NCBI GenBank assembly: GCA_014529385.2
Contig: CM043948.1
Span: 22,717,451 to 22,777,450 of the forward strand
Reading direction: 5' to 3'
Length of the DNA: 60,000 bases
From: Adiantum capillus-veneris
Lineage: Eukaryota; Streptophyta; Polypodiopsida; Polypodiales; Pteridaceae
Under the pieces are notes generated by a model. That model saw only the letters and a list, made by a program, of their open reading frames with translations. It made no database searches and was not told where the DNA came from. Shown here piece by piece: positions 9,214 through 20,189 of the stretch. The first letter of the stretch is position 1. Every line of letters begins with the position of its first letter. The translations under genes were made by a program, and so were the position numbers.

Positions 9214-11340
9214 GGGGAGCGAGAGAAAACAGATGCTGCTGCAGCAGCTAGACGGGCTATCTTCGAGGCTGGCTTGGATGGGGAGTAATCTGCCTCCGAA
9301 CGTCCTCTAGATAGGCGTGACTGCATCGAGTGCCTGGCCCAAGCCCAAGCAGAGCGAGCCGTACGTAAAGCAACCTCCTTTGTCCAGGAGTCCTCATGAA
9401 TGTATACATAGCATGGCAAGCACTGTGTATCGGCAAAGAAGTAAACCACAATGTGTCTACATCCTGCTGAATCTGGAGGTGTCACCGCAAACTTGGCCAA
9501 TGGCCACAGAGTCTGAAGCATGTCTGTAACTCCTAGTTCTCCCATGTTGGAGAGAGAACTCTAGGACGTGTGTGTGTAACCATCCCAACACTGAGCCGAG
9601 AGTCCACTCTATCTGGTCCCTGCCGCAGAGGGTAAAGGAGAAGCCAACTGCTGAGTCTAAGGCCTCTGTGCCCCTAGCTGCAAGGAACAGAACATGGAAC
9701 CTGAAGCAGGCTGCCTCATGGTCTGCTAAGGGGTCGTCTAGAAAACGAGTGAAGTCGTAGTCGAAGAAATCCCATCGGCGCCGGATGTCAATGCTCGTCA
9801 GACTTCGAGGGATATCTGCAAGGGGGGACGTCTGCACCTGTAGAGGGAGCCGCAAGAAAGGCTGTCCCTCTCTCGCCAAGCGGCTCGTGGTAAAGGTGCT
9901 GCTAAGAGATCTCCTAGCAGCCGGAGAAGGCCCTGCCCCCTGGGACAACTGTGGAACTGGAGCGAGAGGGGGAGAAGGAGCAGGGGGGAGCAGTGGAGAA
10001 GAGGGGCCGGGGGGGGGGATAGTAGAGGTAGAGGGGCGGGAGGAAGAGGCGGCAGGAGCAGGAGGTGGGGGAGAGGATGAGGAAGAGGGGGAACTGCGGA
10101 GGGGGAGGGACTGTCGAGGGTGAAGCTGAGGTGGAGACTGGAGCAAGGATCTCATCCTGCTCAAGAGGACCAAACCGGTTCGCCGTGGGAACCCATTGCT
10201 GCTGAGTAGGTGCCTGAGGACCATTCTGAGTGCCAGGCTGTCGCTGTGGCCCCTATCGTCGACCACGGACCTGCTGCCATCCCTCCTCCGTTGGAGCCCC
10301 AAGATCAGAGGGTGGCTCTGCATGTGTGTGCTGTCTCTGTCTGTGTATGCTGGCGAGCCCTTGCAGGCTTGGATTGAGGCTGTGGTGTAGGTCGAGGTCT
10401 CCTTTGTGGACAAGCCTTCGCTAGATGGCCCATTTGTCGACAAATGAAGCACTGGTTCGGGAGGCCCGAATACTCCACACTCTGTCTAAACCAACCCCCA
10501 CTCATCCGAGGCAGAAGAATAACCTTTGGGAGCGTGTGAGTGTCTCTGATTAAAATGTCAGCCGCCTTGGCAGCTACTGAGGCTGCCGTGCGAGGAGTCT
10601 CCAGGACAGTCCCAATGGCTGAGCCGATCCTGGACAAAAGTGGTAAGTACTCCCTCCGCAAACCCGGAAAGCAGACGGATATGGGGATGTCTGCCTCCTC
10701 TAGTAGAACATCCGAAGCAGGGTCGAAACCATGTCTCCACTATCGAAAGTGGGCTCGTGCTGCTCGGATGGTCAGTGGACTCATGGCGATGACGCCATCT
10801 GGGAGGTCTCAAACTCGATCTGATAGTAACCTCGTCCGAGTATCTGTACGTCCAAGGTCTTGTCCACCTCTGCGAGAAGGCGGGCTTGGAGAGGTCATGT
10901 AGCTCTCCTCTGCTAGGTCGGGTGCCGAGAATCTTGCAGATGACAGAAGTCGCCTGCAAGCGCTCTACCTCTGCGGCTAGGCTCGCTTGCTCTGTCGGCG
11001 AAAGAGCAACTCGAATGGTGGGCTCAGCGGGGTCGGATGAGGGGGCTTCGGACGAGTCCCTCTGTGGCGGAGCTGGAGCCTCCATCTGTGTCTACTGCTA
11101 TGTCGAAGAAGCAGGTGGTGAAGCCGAGCGCGCCGAGCATTGTCCAAAGAAACAATGCTGCCAGAGCGAAGTGCAGGAAGCTTCAGGGAGAAGAAGGCGG
11201 GGGGAAAAATCGGATAAGGTGGGCAGCGGGGGGGGGGGGGGGGGGGGGGGGGGGGTTGAAAGGCGGCGCGAGAGGGGGGGTGGTAGCTGGCGGGCTGGGG
11301 TGTCGCGCGCAAGGGCAGGTGGTGGGGCTTGGCAGTAGCG
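9210..11340 (-). pseudogene. LINE copy B ORF1 (DUF4283-like, intact CCHC knuckle)
   Basis: Inverted counterpart of copy A ORF1. Visible: an N-terminal Pro/Ser region, LSPTEQASLAAEVERLQATSV, the WRHGFDPASDVLLEE-like region (frame-shifted), PLLSRIGSAIGTVLETPRTA, CFICRQMGHLAKACPQRR (CCHC, all four ligands present), a proline/serine-rich linker, and the C-terminal WRRWDFFDYDFTRFL domain ending SRSP at 9210. At least three frame changes spread the product over several short ORFs, so it is non-functional. The poly-G tract at 11228-11255 is the complement of copy A's poly-C. Confidence 0.75.
11228..11255 (+). repeat. Poly-G tract
   Basis: 28 consecutive G, the mirror of the poly-C at 3117-3145; a potential G-quadruplex former. 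Confidence 0.95.
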
Positions 11341-11386
11341 AGCGCTGCTCGTAACATTAGAAGGATCTTTTTTTCGAAAAGAAAAA

Positions 11387-11402
11387 AAATCAGAAGAGAA
11401 AG
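11387..11402 (+). repeat. Candidate 16-bp target-site duplication, right copy
   Basis: Identical to 3030-3045. It is preceded by an A-rich run (GAAAAGAAAAAAA) and a T run that could be a tail remnant. Confidence 0.6.
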
Positions 11403-11830
11403 ATTTGATCTCATTGTTTGCGTGTGTGTGGTGAACGGTTTGGCACTCCGTCTCTTTGTTCATCTATATTGCATGCACAGTCTATTAGGATGACATGATT
11501 TTTTCCACTCACTTTACATGGAATAGGTATGTTCATGGTTTTGTGTTGGAAATGGTTTCAGGAATTTTCAGCCATGGAGATTCTTGAAGAAGAAAGAAGC
11601 ATGACTCTAGATGAAGTTGAAGCATCGAAGGAGTCTCAGAAGACTTTGTCTCACTTTCGGCGCGGCCCAAAGAAGCAAGCGTTGCAGACCTTTATGAAGT
11701 TCAAGTACCGTACGATCCACACATCAGAGTGGGATGGCGAAAAGTCCCTTCCAGGATTCCGAATGCTATTGGTGATCTCCCTCGACGCCATACGGTTCGG
11801 TATCAGTACCTCACTTTGAAAAGGAGGGGA
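11403..11830 (+). other. 3' internal end of LARD-like element with PPT
   Basis: The last 214 bp match 331-542 and keep the same open frame (RPKEASVADLYEVQVP...LKRRGCH) up to the PPT AAAAGGAGGGGA (11819-11830). The preceding 200 bp are a continuation with no recognised protein. Confidence 0.65.
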
Positions 11831-13351
11831 TGTCACGTGACACATCCAACCCTATGTGTCCGTGGACAAGCTACAGCATGACAAGGGTTCAGTTCAGTCA
11901 AGTCAGTCTAGAACAGGAAGTGATCTGGCACTTTTGTGAGTCTGTTTGCAGACCGTGCATGCCCAGGCACTTAGTGTAGATGCATATCCTCTGGCTGCAC
12001 ACAACATGATCATAAGCATTCCCATCAGAATCCTCAGGGCAATTTTCCAGTGAATTTAGCTTATTTTCCTTATTTTTGACATTTTTCATTTATTAATTTA
12101 AGTAACCTTTGTTGGAAAGTAGGTAGGGCAAATTGGGTAAGATAATATATAAGCAAACCTAGTCTAGCACTAATTGGCAGAAGAGGCAGCAGGAGCACCA
12201 TTGCTCAACAGGCAACTTCTCAGCAAGATCCCCTTGGTGGCGTTTCTCCTCCAAGCAAGACATCCTCCCATCCCTAGCGTTTTTCCTCCAAGCACCCATC
12301 GCCAGGATAACCTCAGTCCTAGCGTTTTCATCAAGGCATCATCGCCAGGACAACCTCAGCCTAGCGTTTTCTTGAACCCCCAATCGCCCCCTTTGCATGG
12401 CGTTTTTCAGCAGATAAAGTACCAGCAGAAATTCAGCCTTTGACCACCTAGAGGACAGCAGATTTCAGCCATCAGAGACCCAGCCATATCAACGTTTTTG
12501 GTTGCAACATAGTTACTCGGAACGGGAACGGGGAACGGGAACGGGAGGGTCCGGAACGGGACAGGAACGGGGAGGAGGAGGGGGGGCCCAGAACGGTCCA
12601 CCTAAAGTAAGACTTGAATTACCTCCATTCAGCTTAGTCCCAAATAAACTCCTAAACAACCCCAAAACTGTCCCCAAATCTGCCCCCTAACCTGCCCTCA
12701 AAGTGCACCAAATATGTTCCCCGAACAACCCCAAATCTGCCCCCAAATGCCTACTTCTGCCCGTTTCGCCGTTCTGCCTCATGTTCCACCTCGTTCCCCC
12801 CATTCCGGAACACTGTTCCGGTTACAACCCGTTCCGGAATGGCGTTCCGTTCCCATCTCCGTTTCGGGAACGGGACACGTCCGGAACGCCGTTTCGAAAC
12901 GTTTGGGCTGTGTTCCCCCCGTTCCCTGTTACACTGGGTTGCAATGATTTGCAGCCATTAGCGTTTTTGGGATAGCAGCAAATCTGCGACAGATTTCAGC
13001 CAGTAGCGTTTTTGGACAGCAGTACAAAAGCAACAGTTCTCGCCATCCCTGTCGTCGACATCGATCTAGCCTAGACTTGCATCAGTCACATGCATCCACT
13101 TTGTACCAGTTTGTGCAATCAGTAGAAGACCACTCTCGCCGACGAGAGTGGGGCCTTCGGAGGAGGGTGTTACAACGTCTCTGGTGTCGTATTTCTCTTC
13201 TCTCTCTCTTTCATGCACATTGTCCATTCATTTTGTTTGTGATCATTGCACTCTCTCATTAAGAACGGAAGGCTCTCCCTTCCATAAGAACAAAAGGAAC
13301 TTTGAGCATAGTTCGGAGCACTCATCTGGAGCATTCATTCCACTGCACCTT
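11831..13351 (+). repeat. Right LTR of LARD-like element, interrupted by a MITE
   Basis: Begins TGTCACGTGACACATCC after the PPT and parallels 543-1688 throughout, apart from an insertion at 12508-12944 and small indels near the end. The terminal CA is not preserved and is replaced by TTACC at the junction with LINE sequence. Confidence 0.82.
12508..12936. mobile_element. hAT-like MITE (429 bp)
   Basis: Flanked by the 8-bp duplication GGTTGCAA (12500-12507, 12937-12944), the TSD length of hAT elements. The left LTR has the empty site (GGTTCCAA). The ends are imperfect inverted repeats: left CATAGTTACTCGGAAC, right (reverse complement) CAGTGTAACAGGGAAC, 11 of 16 matching. The interior is full of GGAACGGG/CCGTTCC subterminal repeats and codes for nothing. 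Confidence 0.85.
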
Positions 13352-13500
13352 ACCTCTGAGGTGTGTACATGCCCCACTACTAACCTGTATAATGCCATGA
13401 CCCCCCAAATGAGCTCTATGGGTACTCCCATCAGTTGTAATGTGTGCATCAATCTAGCTCTAGGCACTGTGTCAAATGCTTTGTGGACAATAGATCTGTC
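13352..13500 (-). pseudogene. LINE reverse transcriptase fragment (palm)
   Basis: The minus strand encodes KAFDTVPRARLMHTLQLMG, then VPIELIWGVMALYR and VVGHVHTSE, the classic LINE RT motif A region (KAFDTVPR...L...LG.P). It ends at the LTR boundary. It belongs to a different LINE family from copies A/B (which read EKAYDRVDWDF), and probably to the same insertion as 1-330. Confidence 0.8.
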
Positions 13501-13949
13501 TCCCATGTGATCTGCCCTCCTCAATGAGAGAGACGTTGGAACTTGGTGCATAGAAAACGCTAGAGAGAGGAAAAACTGTGGACTCAAGAGAAAGCTCAAT
13601 AGAGAAAACACTAAAGAGAGAGTATGGCCCGAATGTTGGAACTTTGCAATCGCTGATATGCCAAATACATCCAGTAGGGGTTGCATATATAGGGACATAA
13701 CAAAAATGGCCTACCTGCATGCATAAAACCCCACAATGGAAAAACTGGGAAAACTCCTAATCAAATGTGTGAAGTCACATAAGTGATAGACTATCCACAT
13801 TTTAGAGGAAAAGATGCAGAACATGAGACTCTGACCCCGGGAAACCCTAGGAACAGGGGTCCCGCCTCATGCCAGCCTACGGGTGAGCAACACCGTGGAA
13901 TGCACCTCCAAGAAAGTACGTCTACCTCAGGTACGGTCGGGCACAGCTA
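13501..13949. other. Intergenic, no gene recognised
   Basis: Anonymous sequence. A 15-16 bp run CTGCCCTCCTCAATGA near 13508 also occurs near 192-207, at the other LINE fragment. Nothing coding was recognised. Confidence 0.5.
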
Positions 13950-14342
13950 CAAAACAGCCCTCACTCAAAATCTGAGTAGGTTGCTGTATCAGAGGCCAGC
14001 AAGGTAGCTATGTGACTTACTAATCTAGAGGGAGATTTGGGCATTATAACTGGCAAGATTGCATATGCTAGACTGTCGCAAATCTGAGTATGTTACTGCG
14101 TCAGAGGCCAGAAAGGAAGCTATATGGCTCACTAATCTGGTGGGAGATACTATAGAGGTTCCTGTTCTACATTGTGAGTGCTGTCCAGTTGGTAAGAGTC
14201 CAATGTTTTCCTGCAGATCTTCTTACTAAAGGGTTATCCTCTGAGTGGTTTGTAGAGATACAAACTCTACACATCATTATTAATGCCCGTAGCTTGCTTA
14301 AGGCACAACCAAAAGCCTTCAAGTCCGAGGTTATTGTTTAAT
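13950..14342 (+). pseudogene. Ty1/copia RNase H C-terminal remnant, partly duplicated
   Basis: 14090-14340 reads KSEYVTASEARKEAIWLTNLV, then EVPVLHCE, and after a frame change DLLTKGLSSEWF: the end of a copia RNase H (E.EYVA.SEA.KEAIWL...PVL.CD...ADLLTKGL). A weaker, earlier duplicate of the same motif sits at about 13955-14030. No LTR was found beside it. It differs from the other copia copies in the window (QSTTEAEYVAASEACKES). Confidence 0.75.
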
Positions 14343-15145
14343 GGGCCAGGAGCTTGTGTGTCGTGCCGCCCACACTAGTGGCCACCCATGCTAACCTTTT
14401 CCCCGTATCTCCAGAGCCTTCTCTTCTCTGTGTTCGCTTCTGCTGTCGAAACCTTCATATAGCTGATGTGTGGATGACTACTAGAAGTCTACAAGTGGCA
14501 GTTTCCTTAAGAGGTGGATTTGGCATACTTGGGAAGAATGTTCTTGTAGGAGCCGTCTGAAGCTAAAATAACTTTTGTAGTTTAAAAACTCGAGCATGTT
14601 TTGTTTGTTGGGTTTGCAGGTTGTTACGTGTTTTTCTGAATAAGTGGCAGAAGGAGTGAGTTTCCTAGGTTTAGTTTTTCTCTGTTTTTCTTACTCTTAG
14701 TACAGATATCTTATTCAAACAGCATATCCTTGAAGGTTTTCTTTTTTTTTGTGTTTTCACTGCATGTGCTCAAGTGGCATGGCTTTGTGCTAAAAATGGG
14801 AGGCTCAATCCTTGATACAAGATTTTGTTTGATTTTTGTTTAAACGCTTTAATGACATGCACACGCTTTTTTCACTGAGGGATTTTAGTAGTTCTTTTAG
14901 AGTTATGCATCATATAAACTGTGATTCAGTAGGTACAAACCGATTGGGATGCTATTTATAAATATAGGCAATAATAGTCCACGTTAATCTTTAGAAAAAC
15001 TGACATTCTCATGTTTGCATGGGTTCAGTGCTTGCCAGCTTGATTACATATTTGGTACCTGCAGAAACAAAAGGAGTTGTTTGGAATGTGAGGCTCATAT
15101 TTCCTTTGTTGAAAAGAGGTTCAAGGATCTGCATCATATACCTAC
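14343..15145 (+). promoter_or_regulatory. Upstream region of the bZIP gene
   Basis: T-rich, non-coding; presumably promoter and 5' leader of the gene starting at 15146. I cannot place a TATA box or transcription start with confidence. A 5'-UTR intron is possible but not demonstrable. Small ORFs at 14354 and 15015 have no recognisable content. Confidence 0.35.
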
Positions 15146-16799
15146 ATGGCGAAGCTTCTGGAAGGGGACTCACGTGGCTTTCAAAGAGGACCTAATGGCT
15201 TCGCTTCTCGTCTTCCTCCAAGAATCCCTTCGATTCCTGGTAGGGCGTTGTTATCTTCAGATTTGGGTCCTGGAATTCACAGCGGTCAAAGCTTTGAAGA
15301 CCTTGGTAAAGGCCAAAGACAGCACAAGCGCACACCTTCCTGCAATATGGTAATGCAGGAGCAGCCTGTCTGGTTAGATGATTTGCTGGAAGATTCAGAG
15401 GGCTCGAGCAAGAAGAGTTCTCACAGGCGAAGTGCAAGCGACTCTTTTACTTTTCTTGAGAATGCTGGAAGTTTGTGTACATTCAATAACATTGCTGAGG
15501 AGGAATTTAGTTACACTGGCAGTTTTCCTACAGAAAAGTCAAAGAGTGGCAACATAATCAATAGCAATTGCTTGACTGACTTGTTGGATGAAATACGGCA
15601 GCTGCAAGATCAGAGAAATGCCCCAATTAGTGCTGTCCCCCAACCTGCAGTACTGAGATCTGAGGTATCCAGGCTGGACGATACTAGAGCCTTGTCGACC
15701 AAGTCTGGAAGTACATTGGCATCAAACTTGAAGGGATTTTCAGCACAATCTGTCTCACTACCTGAAGGGAAGAGTCTGGAAGCTTCCGAAGCAGGCTGTC
15801 ATGACAACACAGCTGTCGATGTGAACTCCGAATCGAAGAAGGCAAAGCGGTAATGATATCTGTAATATTCTTCTTTTCGACCTGCAGGAACATGCTATAA
15901 ATTCTTGTAGTTTTGTGGTCCACAGGCAGTCAGCTCAACGCTCTCGAGTTCGCAAACTCCAGTATATTGCTGAACTTGAGAGAATTGTGAATGCATTACA
16001 GGTAGGAATGGATGTAACAAATTGTGTGGGTAATCCGATGCGTAACATTCAAGAGAAATGGCCTAATGCACTTTTTTTTGGTGTTGAAGACACAGGTATC
16101 CTCGTTGTCACCTCAGGTGCTACTCTTTCAACATCAACGGACCCTCTTAAATATGGACAATGCTGCACTGAAGCAGGAAATTGCACTTTGTATGCGAGAG
16201 AAAAGCATCAAAGACTGTGAGTATTGATTTTTGCTATCAAAAACAGGTTAATCAGCTAGTTAGGGTCTTATGTCTTTGTTGTCGTAAGGATCTCAGTTTA
16301 GGAATTATCTTCTTTCTCTTTTTAGGTCTACTCTTAATATTGTGTTTGTGTGCAATTGTTTTTTTGGCCCTTTTTATGACTTTGTGAAGGTATATAGCTA
16401 GGATGGGGCTCTCTCACTTAGTGGTCAAAGAGTTGCAGTTTTTTCACGTGTCCAACGGTCTGAAGCAAGCCATTTGTTTGTGCAGCACAAAATGAGACGT
16501 TAAGTACTGAAGTGCAAAGATTGCAAAGGTTGTACGAGCTGCAACTGCTTCATGATACACAAAGGCAGAAACAGCAGCCCCATCGCATACATAGGCATTC
16601 CTCTTTGCCTACAGATTTTGGTGTACAGCTGCATCAATATAAGGAGCTGACGGCACATCCCACTCATTCTGACCTTGCCATGGCTTCCCCAGATATACTT
16701 CCTAGGACTTCACCAGACATGCTTCCTAGGGTGATGGAGGAGTTGGCTAGCATGTCCTTGGATGCTCAAGGAGAGAGGGCCCCACAGCGAGGTTCCTAG
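15146..16799 (+). CDS. bZIP transcription factor, group E-like (AtbZIP34/61-like), 4 coding exons
   Basis: Nuclear DNA-binding regulator; plant group E relatives bind ACGT-type elements as dimers. Predicted exons: 15146-15849, 15926-16001, 16090-16216, 16486-16799, all with GT-AG introns and compatible phases (2, 0, 1), giving about 406 residues. The N-terminus has LPPRIPSIPGR, QPVWLDDLLEDSEG and the family signature SHRRSASDSFTFLE. The basic region and zipper read KKAKR-QSAQRSRVRKLQYIAELERIV, then LSPQVLLFQHQRTLLNMDN and AALKQEIAL, as in AtbZIP34/61. Oddity: between KKAKR and QSAQRSR the family normally has ILANR, including the invariant Asn that contacts DNA. Those five residues are absent from this model and no micro-exon encoding them is visible in the 76-bp intron. 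The ATG was chosen as the first in the long open frame. It is the only intact-looking host gene here. Confidence 0.85.
15850..15925 (+). other. bZIP intron 1 (76 bp)
   Basis: Donor CG|GTAATG, acceptor CACAG|GCAG. It sits exactly where the ILAN segment of the basic region is missing. Reading through hits TAA immediately, so the intron must be spliced for a full product. Confidence 0.75.
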
Positions 16800-18075
16800 T
16801 GCAGGTAGCTGTCGGCCAATCAAGTTTGAGCTGAACAGCAGTGGACAACATTCAAGTAGATAGTTCCAATTATAAAATTGCAAGTCATTGTTACAGAAAC
16901 TAGTACCAATTGTGGGCAATTTGACAATCCCAGCTGTCTTTCTTTGAAATGGGGCCAGCTATAGGTGTCGTGTTTCAGTTGAGAAAGCTATTGAGCAGTT
17001 CTGAATGTGTGTGTGTGTGTGTGTGGGCTCAATAGTTTTGAGAAGTTTTGGAAGTACTAGATCAATTGCTTCATAGGGTGGTGTTGACCACTCCTTCCGC
17101 TTCTGCTTCTGCTGCTTTTCTGCTGCAAACAGCACATGGTGCTATAAAATAGGCAAAACACATCAGATCCTCCTTATCAAAGGAGAAAAACACATCAGAT
17201 CCTCCTTATCAAAGGAGATTTTTCACCTGTGAACCTAGAAGAGACTGGAATTTGGCAGGTTGAGTTTTGCACACAGAAAGTTGTTTTAACATTGGGCTGG
17301 CTTGGGATCTTTTCCACGAAATTAGCAGTCGTGTTTAGGTACCAGCAGAGTTTGTTGGAACAAGAGCCATACATGTCAGGGGCTCCACTCAGTAAGAACT
17401 GATCAGGTGGAGATGGCTTGCCTAAGTTGGAATATGAACCAAGGGTTTACACAACAGCAACCTGCTTTTTCTGCCTTTTGGTCTTAAAATCTACTATTAA
17501 GCTTTCTCTTAAAACCGTCTGAATATTCCCAAATCTTGCAAACATCTAGCTCCATCTAGATGGGAACTGACATATGATCATAGAAAGCTCAAAAAGCATA
17601 AAGAGCTCATGAAAATGCAAAAAGCAAGCTCTAAAATTGAGCTTAAATCCTGATTACACATGCTCTGTAGTCAAGATTGGCGCGAGTTTGCTATTTGCAT
17701 GCCATTCCTATGGCTTGCCACTTCCCGTGGTGAGCTTACATATTTAAGAGTGTGTGAAGGTCAACTGATCTTTGAGAGAAGTGGTCTTGTTAAGTGCATT
17801 TGTTTGCTTACATGAGAGCATGCCAATGCCACGCTAGGATTGATTGATGATCGAGTATGCCAATGCCACCCAAAAAACCACTTGCCCTTGTGAAGGTGTA
17901 CGCATGAATGTTGGCAAGCAGAGCCACAACCAATGAAAGTTTGTCTTGGTTGATGCCAGAGCTTCATGAATGGGAAGGTAAATGATTTAAAAGACTTATG
18001 TTCAACAGTAAAAGATGTTCAAGAGTATAAACAGCACACGGGCACATGGAGGTGAGCAAATGAGCCTTGGAGTTT

Positions 18076-18079
<4 letters not shown>
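16800..18079 (+). other. bZIP 3' flank, no further gene
   Basis: Probable 3' UTR followed by anonymous DNA. Holds a (GT)n run at about 17006-17024 and a tandem duplication of about 32 bp at 17155-17220 (unit ACACATCAGATCCTCCTTAT plus CAAAGGAGA). No polyadenylation site can be assigned with confidence. Confidence 0.5.

Positions 18080-18152
<73 letters not shown>
18080..18152 (+). repeat. (CT)n-(CA)n compound microsatellite
   Basis: About 20 CT units directly joined to about 16 CA units. Confidence 0.97.
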
Positions 18153-18154
<2 letters not shown>

Positions 18155-19992
18155 CTACACAAGTTTGCTACGAAATATCCACTTTGTTCATTCATACATG
18201 GGAACTCACTCTTGAGCTTACTCTCTTCACAGAGGCTTGATTCTTCAATTTATAGCTCCCACACGTAAAAGGCATGTTAGTGGATTTTTGTATCAGATTA
18301 GCCTGCAAGAAATGAAGCAAGAACGTATGCCCAGGACTCTTCATTATTGTAGCTTCCTTGACGACTCACTAACGAAAGTTTTAGAATCAATTTAGTAGTG
18401 CAGTCAAGAAGAGTTGATTAATTGACTGGGGTGGAACATTGCCATAATCAATAGTAGCTATGGATGTTGCACCCTGTAGGCCAGCACAGAACCTTGTGGT
18501 GAGGTTTTACTCTCAACTATCCATTTTGATGTATTGTTATGGGCTTGTACAAGGGTATGGCTATCAACATCGTTTATGGTTATGGCTTGCACAAGGGTAT
18601 GCCTATCAATGTGGTTTATGGTTACACATTTGGTTCTAGTTCTGGTTTTGGCTATGTTTATAGTTATGAACTTGATGTAGCTATTGATTTGGTATCAACA
18701 ATGCTCGGTAAGTGGCTCTGATGTTAATATGATTATGCTATGCTTACTTGTTATGGCTGTAATTATGACACTCGGTATGGTTTTGATTAAAATTGTGGTT
18801 GTGAAGTGGTTAGTTTCTTGTTGAGGCATTGATTATATATATGACGCTTGTATTTGCTATGATGCTTAGTGTGGTAATGATGTTGGAAATCCAATGAAAT
18901 CTTGTTATGTGGTTCTTGTTGTGTGCTCTTGTATAGTCATTTTGATGGTTGGAATGTTGTATTCGTTGTTTTGAAAGCTTTCTTCTCTATTGATCAATTA
19001 GTGCTTCCATTGTTAGTATAATGTTAATTGTGTTTTGACGACTTGCTTTGTTGGTGCATGGTGTAAGAGATGTATTAATTAACTTCAAAGACTATGGTTG
19101 CTTTTGCACTCTTTCCTTCGATAGAATGGGGTTGCATACGCTATGCGTTGCAACTGCAAAACATAAAAAAGATTGCAGTTCGGTTAGGTATTGGTGTGAA
19201 CATACGTATGAGAATGTATGTCATGTAATGGGCTTTGCTACGAAATTTAGATTAGCCGCCTAATAAAGTGCTCTATGGAATATATGCAAGGGTGATGTTA
19301 TTCCATTTTATCATATGTAGGCTTTTGAAGAAGCATTCTACGTTGGCTTCTTCACCTTGAGAACCAAGACCTTTGGCCCAATTTGAAAATCTATGGGCAA
19401 GGTTTGTTGGATATTCAACAATTGATTTCAAAATTGACCTTCAAAGTTCAAAGCTCAAGTTTTACGCATCCAAATTGCATTTCATGCATAGGAGGGTTAT
19501 TAGGGCAGCATTGCTAAGCTATAGAGTGTATTTTGGATTGAGATTAGTTAAGTCAAATCACCCTATAGATAATAAGTGTGATTTCGGCAAGTTTCAAAAG
19601 GGGATTCGAGGCCATAGACATGTGTCTTTAGTCATTTTCTATCCATCCTAAAAATTTTGGTCATGTTTGGACTTTATATGCTTGGTGAATCACTGAGGTT
19701 TGCTTGCAGATGTTCCAATCAACTTTGTCTACTTGACACGCAGTTGAGTGTAGCTTTAAGTAGATAAGGATTGAGTGTGTTTCTTGACAACTTTTTGTAA
19801 CCTCCATGTACTAGTCGAGTTGACTCCGTCCCACGGTATGATATGACATTTATGTACGTGGTTTTTGCTATCATTACAATAAGATAGAGGGGCTTGGTAA
19901 TCAATGAGCTGATGCTACCCATCCGTGTTAGATATTGTATTTATTTTCATTCCAATTTCATTTAATTTCAATACTTAGTTTTTTTCATAGAG
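18153..19992. other. Anonymous intergenic DNA
   Basis: A diverged tandem pair of about 44 bp lies at 18535-18622 (unit with TTGTACAAGGGTATGGCTAT / TTGCACAAGGGTATGCCTAT), giving a small Gly/Tyr-rich ORF that I do not consider a gene. The rest is AT-rich with no recognisable coding or mobile-element signature. Confidence 0.5.
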
Positions 19993-19997
19993 ACAAT

Positions 19998-20189
19998 TGA
20001 AGGAGTATGAGCGGAAGTGCGATGCGAGAGAGAGTGCGAGAAGAAGAGCACGACGATATGGTGAACTCGCTCTACTGTAATGTGTAGAGCATAGTGAGTT
20101 CTTATTAGGTTTTTACAAAAGAATATGTGTACATACCTGGCGGCCCGCCCACTTACCTGGGCGACCACATTGGGCTTTATACCCCAACA
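19998..20189 (-). repeat. copia-1 3' LTR
   Basis: 192 bp. On the minus strand it begins TGTTGGGGTATAAAGCCC and ends CTCCTTCA, with a TATAAA just inside the start. The PPT (AAGTGGGAGGT, minus) abuts at 20190-20200. Confidence 0.93.

Larger units (their letters stand above)
3046..11386. mobile_element. Inverted pair of 5'-containing LINE copies (8.3 kb imperfect palindrome)
   Basis: Copy A runs plus (about 3090-7248) and copy B runs minus (about 11340 to 7249). Both begin at a proline-rich/poly-C 5' region and carry ORF1 and ORF2. Copy A stops inside ORF2 after the motif DACREQV. Copy B continues about 600 bp further into the RT core (LLLDFEKAYDRVDWDF) and stops at the junction near 7249, so arms of about 3.5-4.2 kb flank a loop of about 0.6 kb. 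Neither copy has the YADD box or a 3' end. The ORF2 N-termini differ at 6 of 88 residues. The 16-bp direct repeats at the outer edges suggest that one insertion event, such as twin priming or template switching, created the whole block. Confidence 0.75.
543..13351 (+). mobile_element. Non-autonomous (LARD-like) LTR retrotransposon carrying nested LINEs, Cassandra and MITE
   Basis: Two long direct repeats (543-1688; 11831 to about 13351) begin TGTCAC after identical polypurine tracts. The left one is followed by a tRNA-Met-type primer binding site. Subtracting the nested LINE block (3046-11386), the internal region is only about 1.8 kb and shows no RT, integrase or RNase H, only a charged gag-like stretch. 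That fits a non-autonomous large retrotransposon derivative mobilised in trans. The 3' LTR end is degraded (CACCTTACC against CACCTAACA), so the right boundary is good to a few bases. No convincing TSD was found, because the left flank is a second partial copy. Confidence 0.75.

Noticed and set aside
15015-15353. 112-codon ORF overlapping the bZIP start
   Set aside because: Different frame from the bZIP signature motifs and no conserved content.
18539-18721. Gly/Tyr-rich small protein
   Set aside because: Arises from a 44-bp tandem duplication with no start context, conserved motif or splice evidence.
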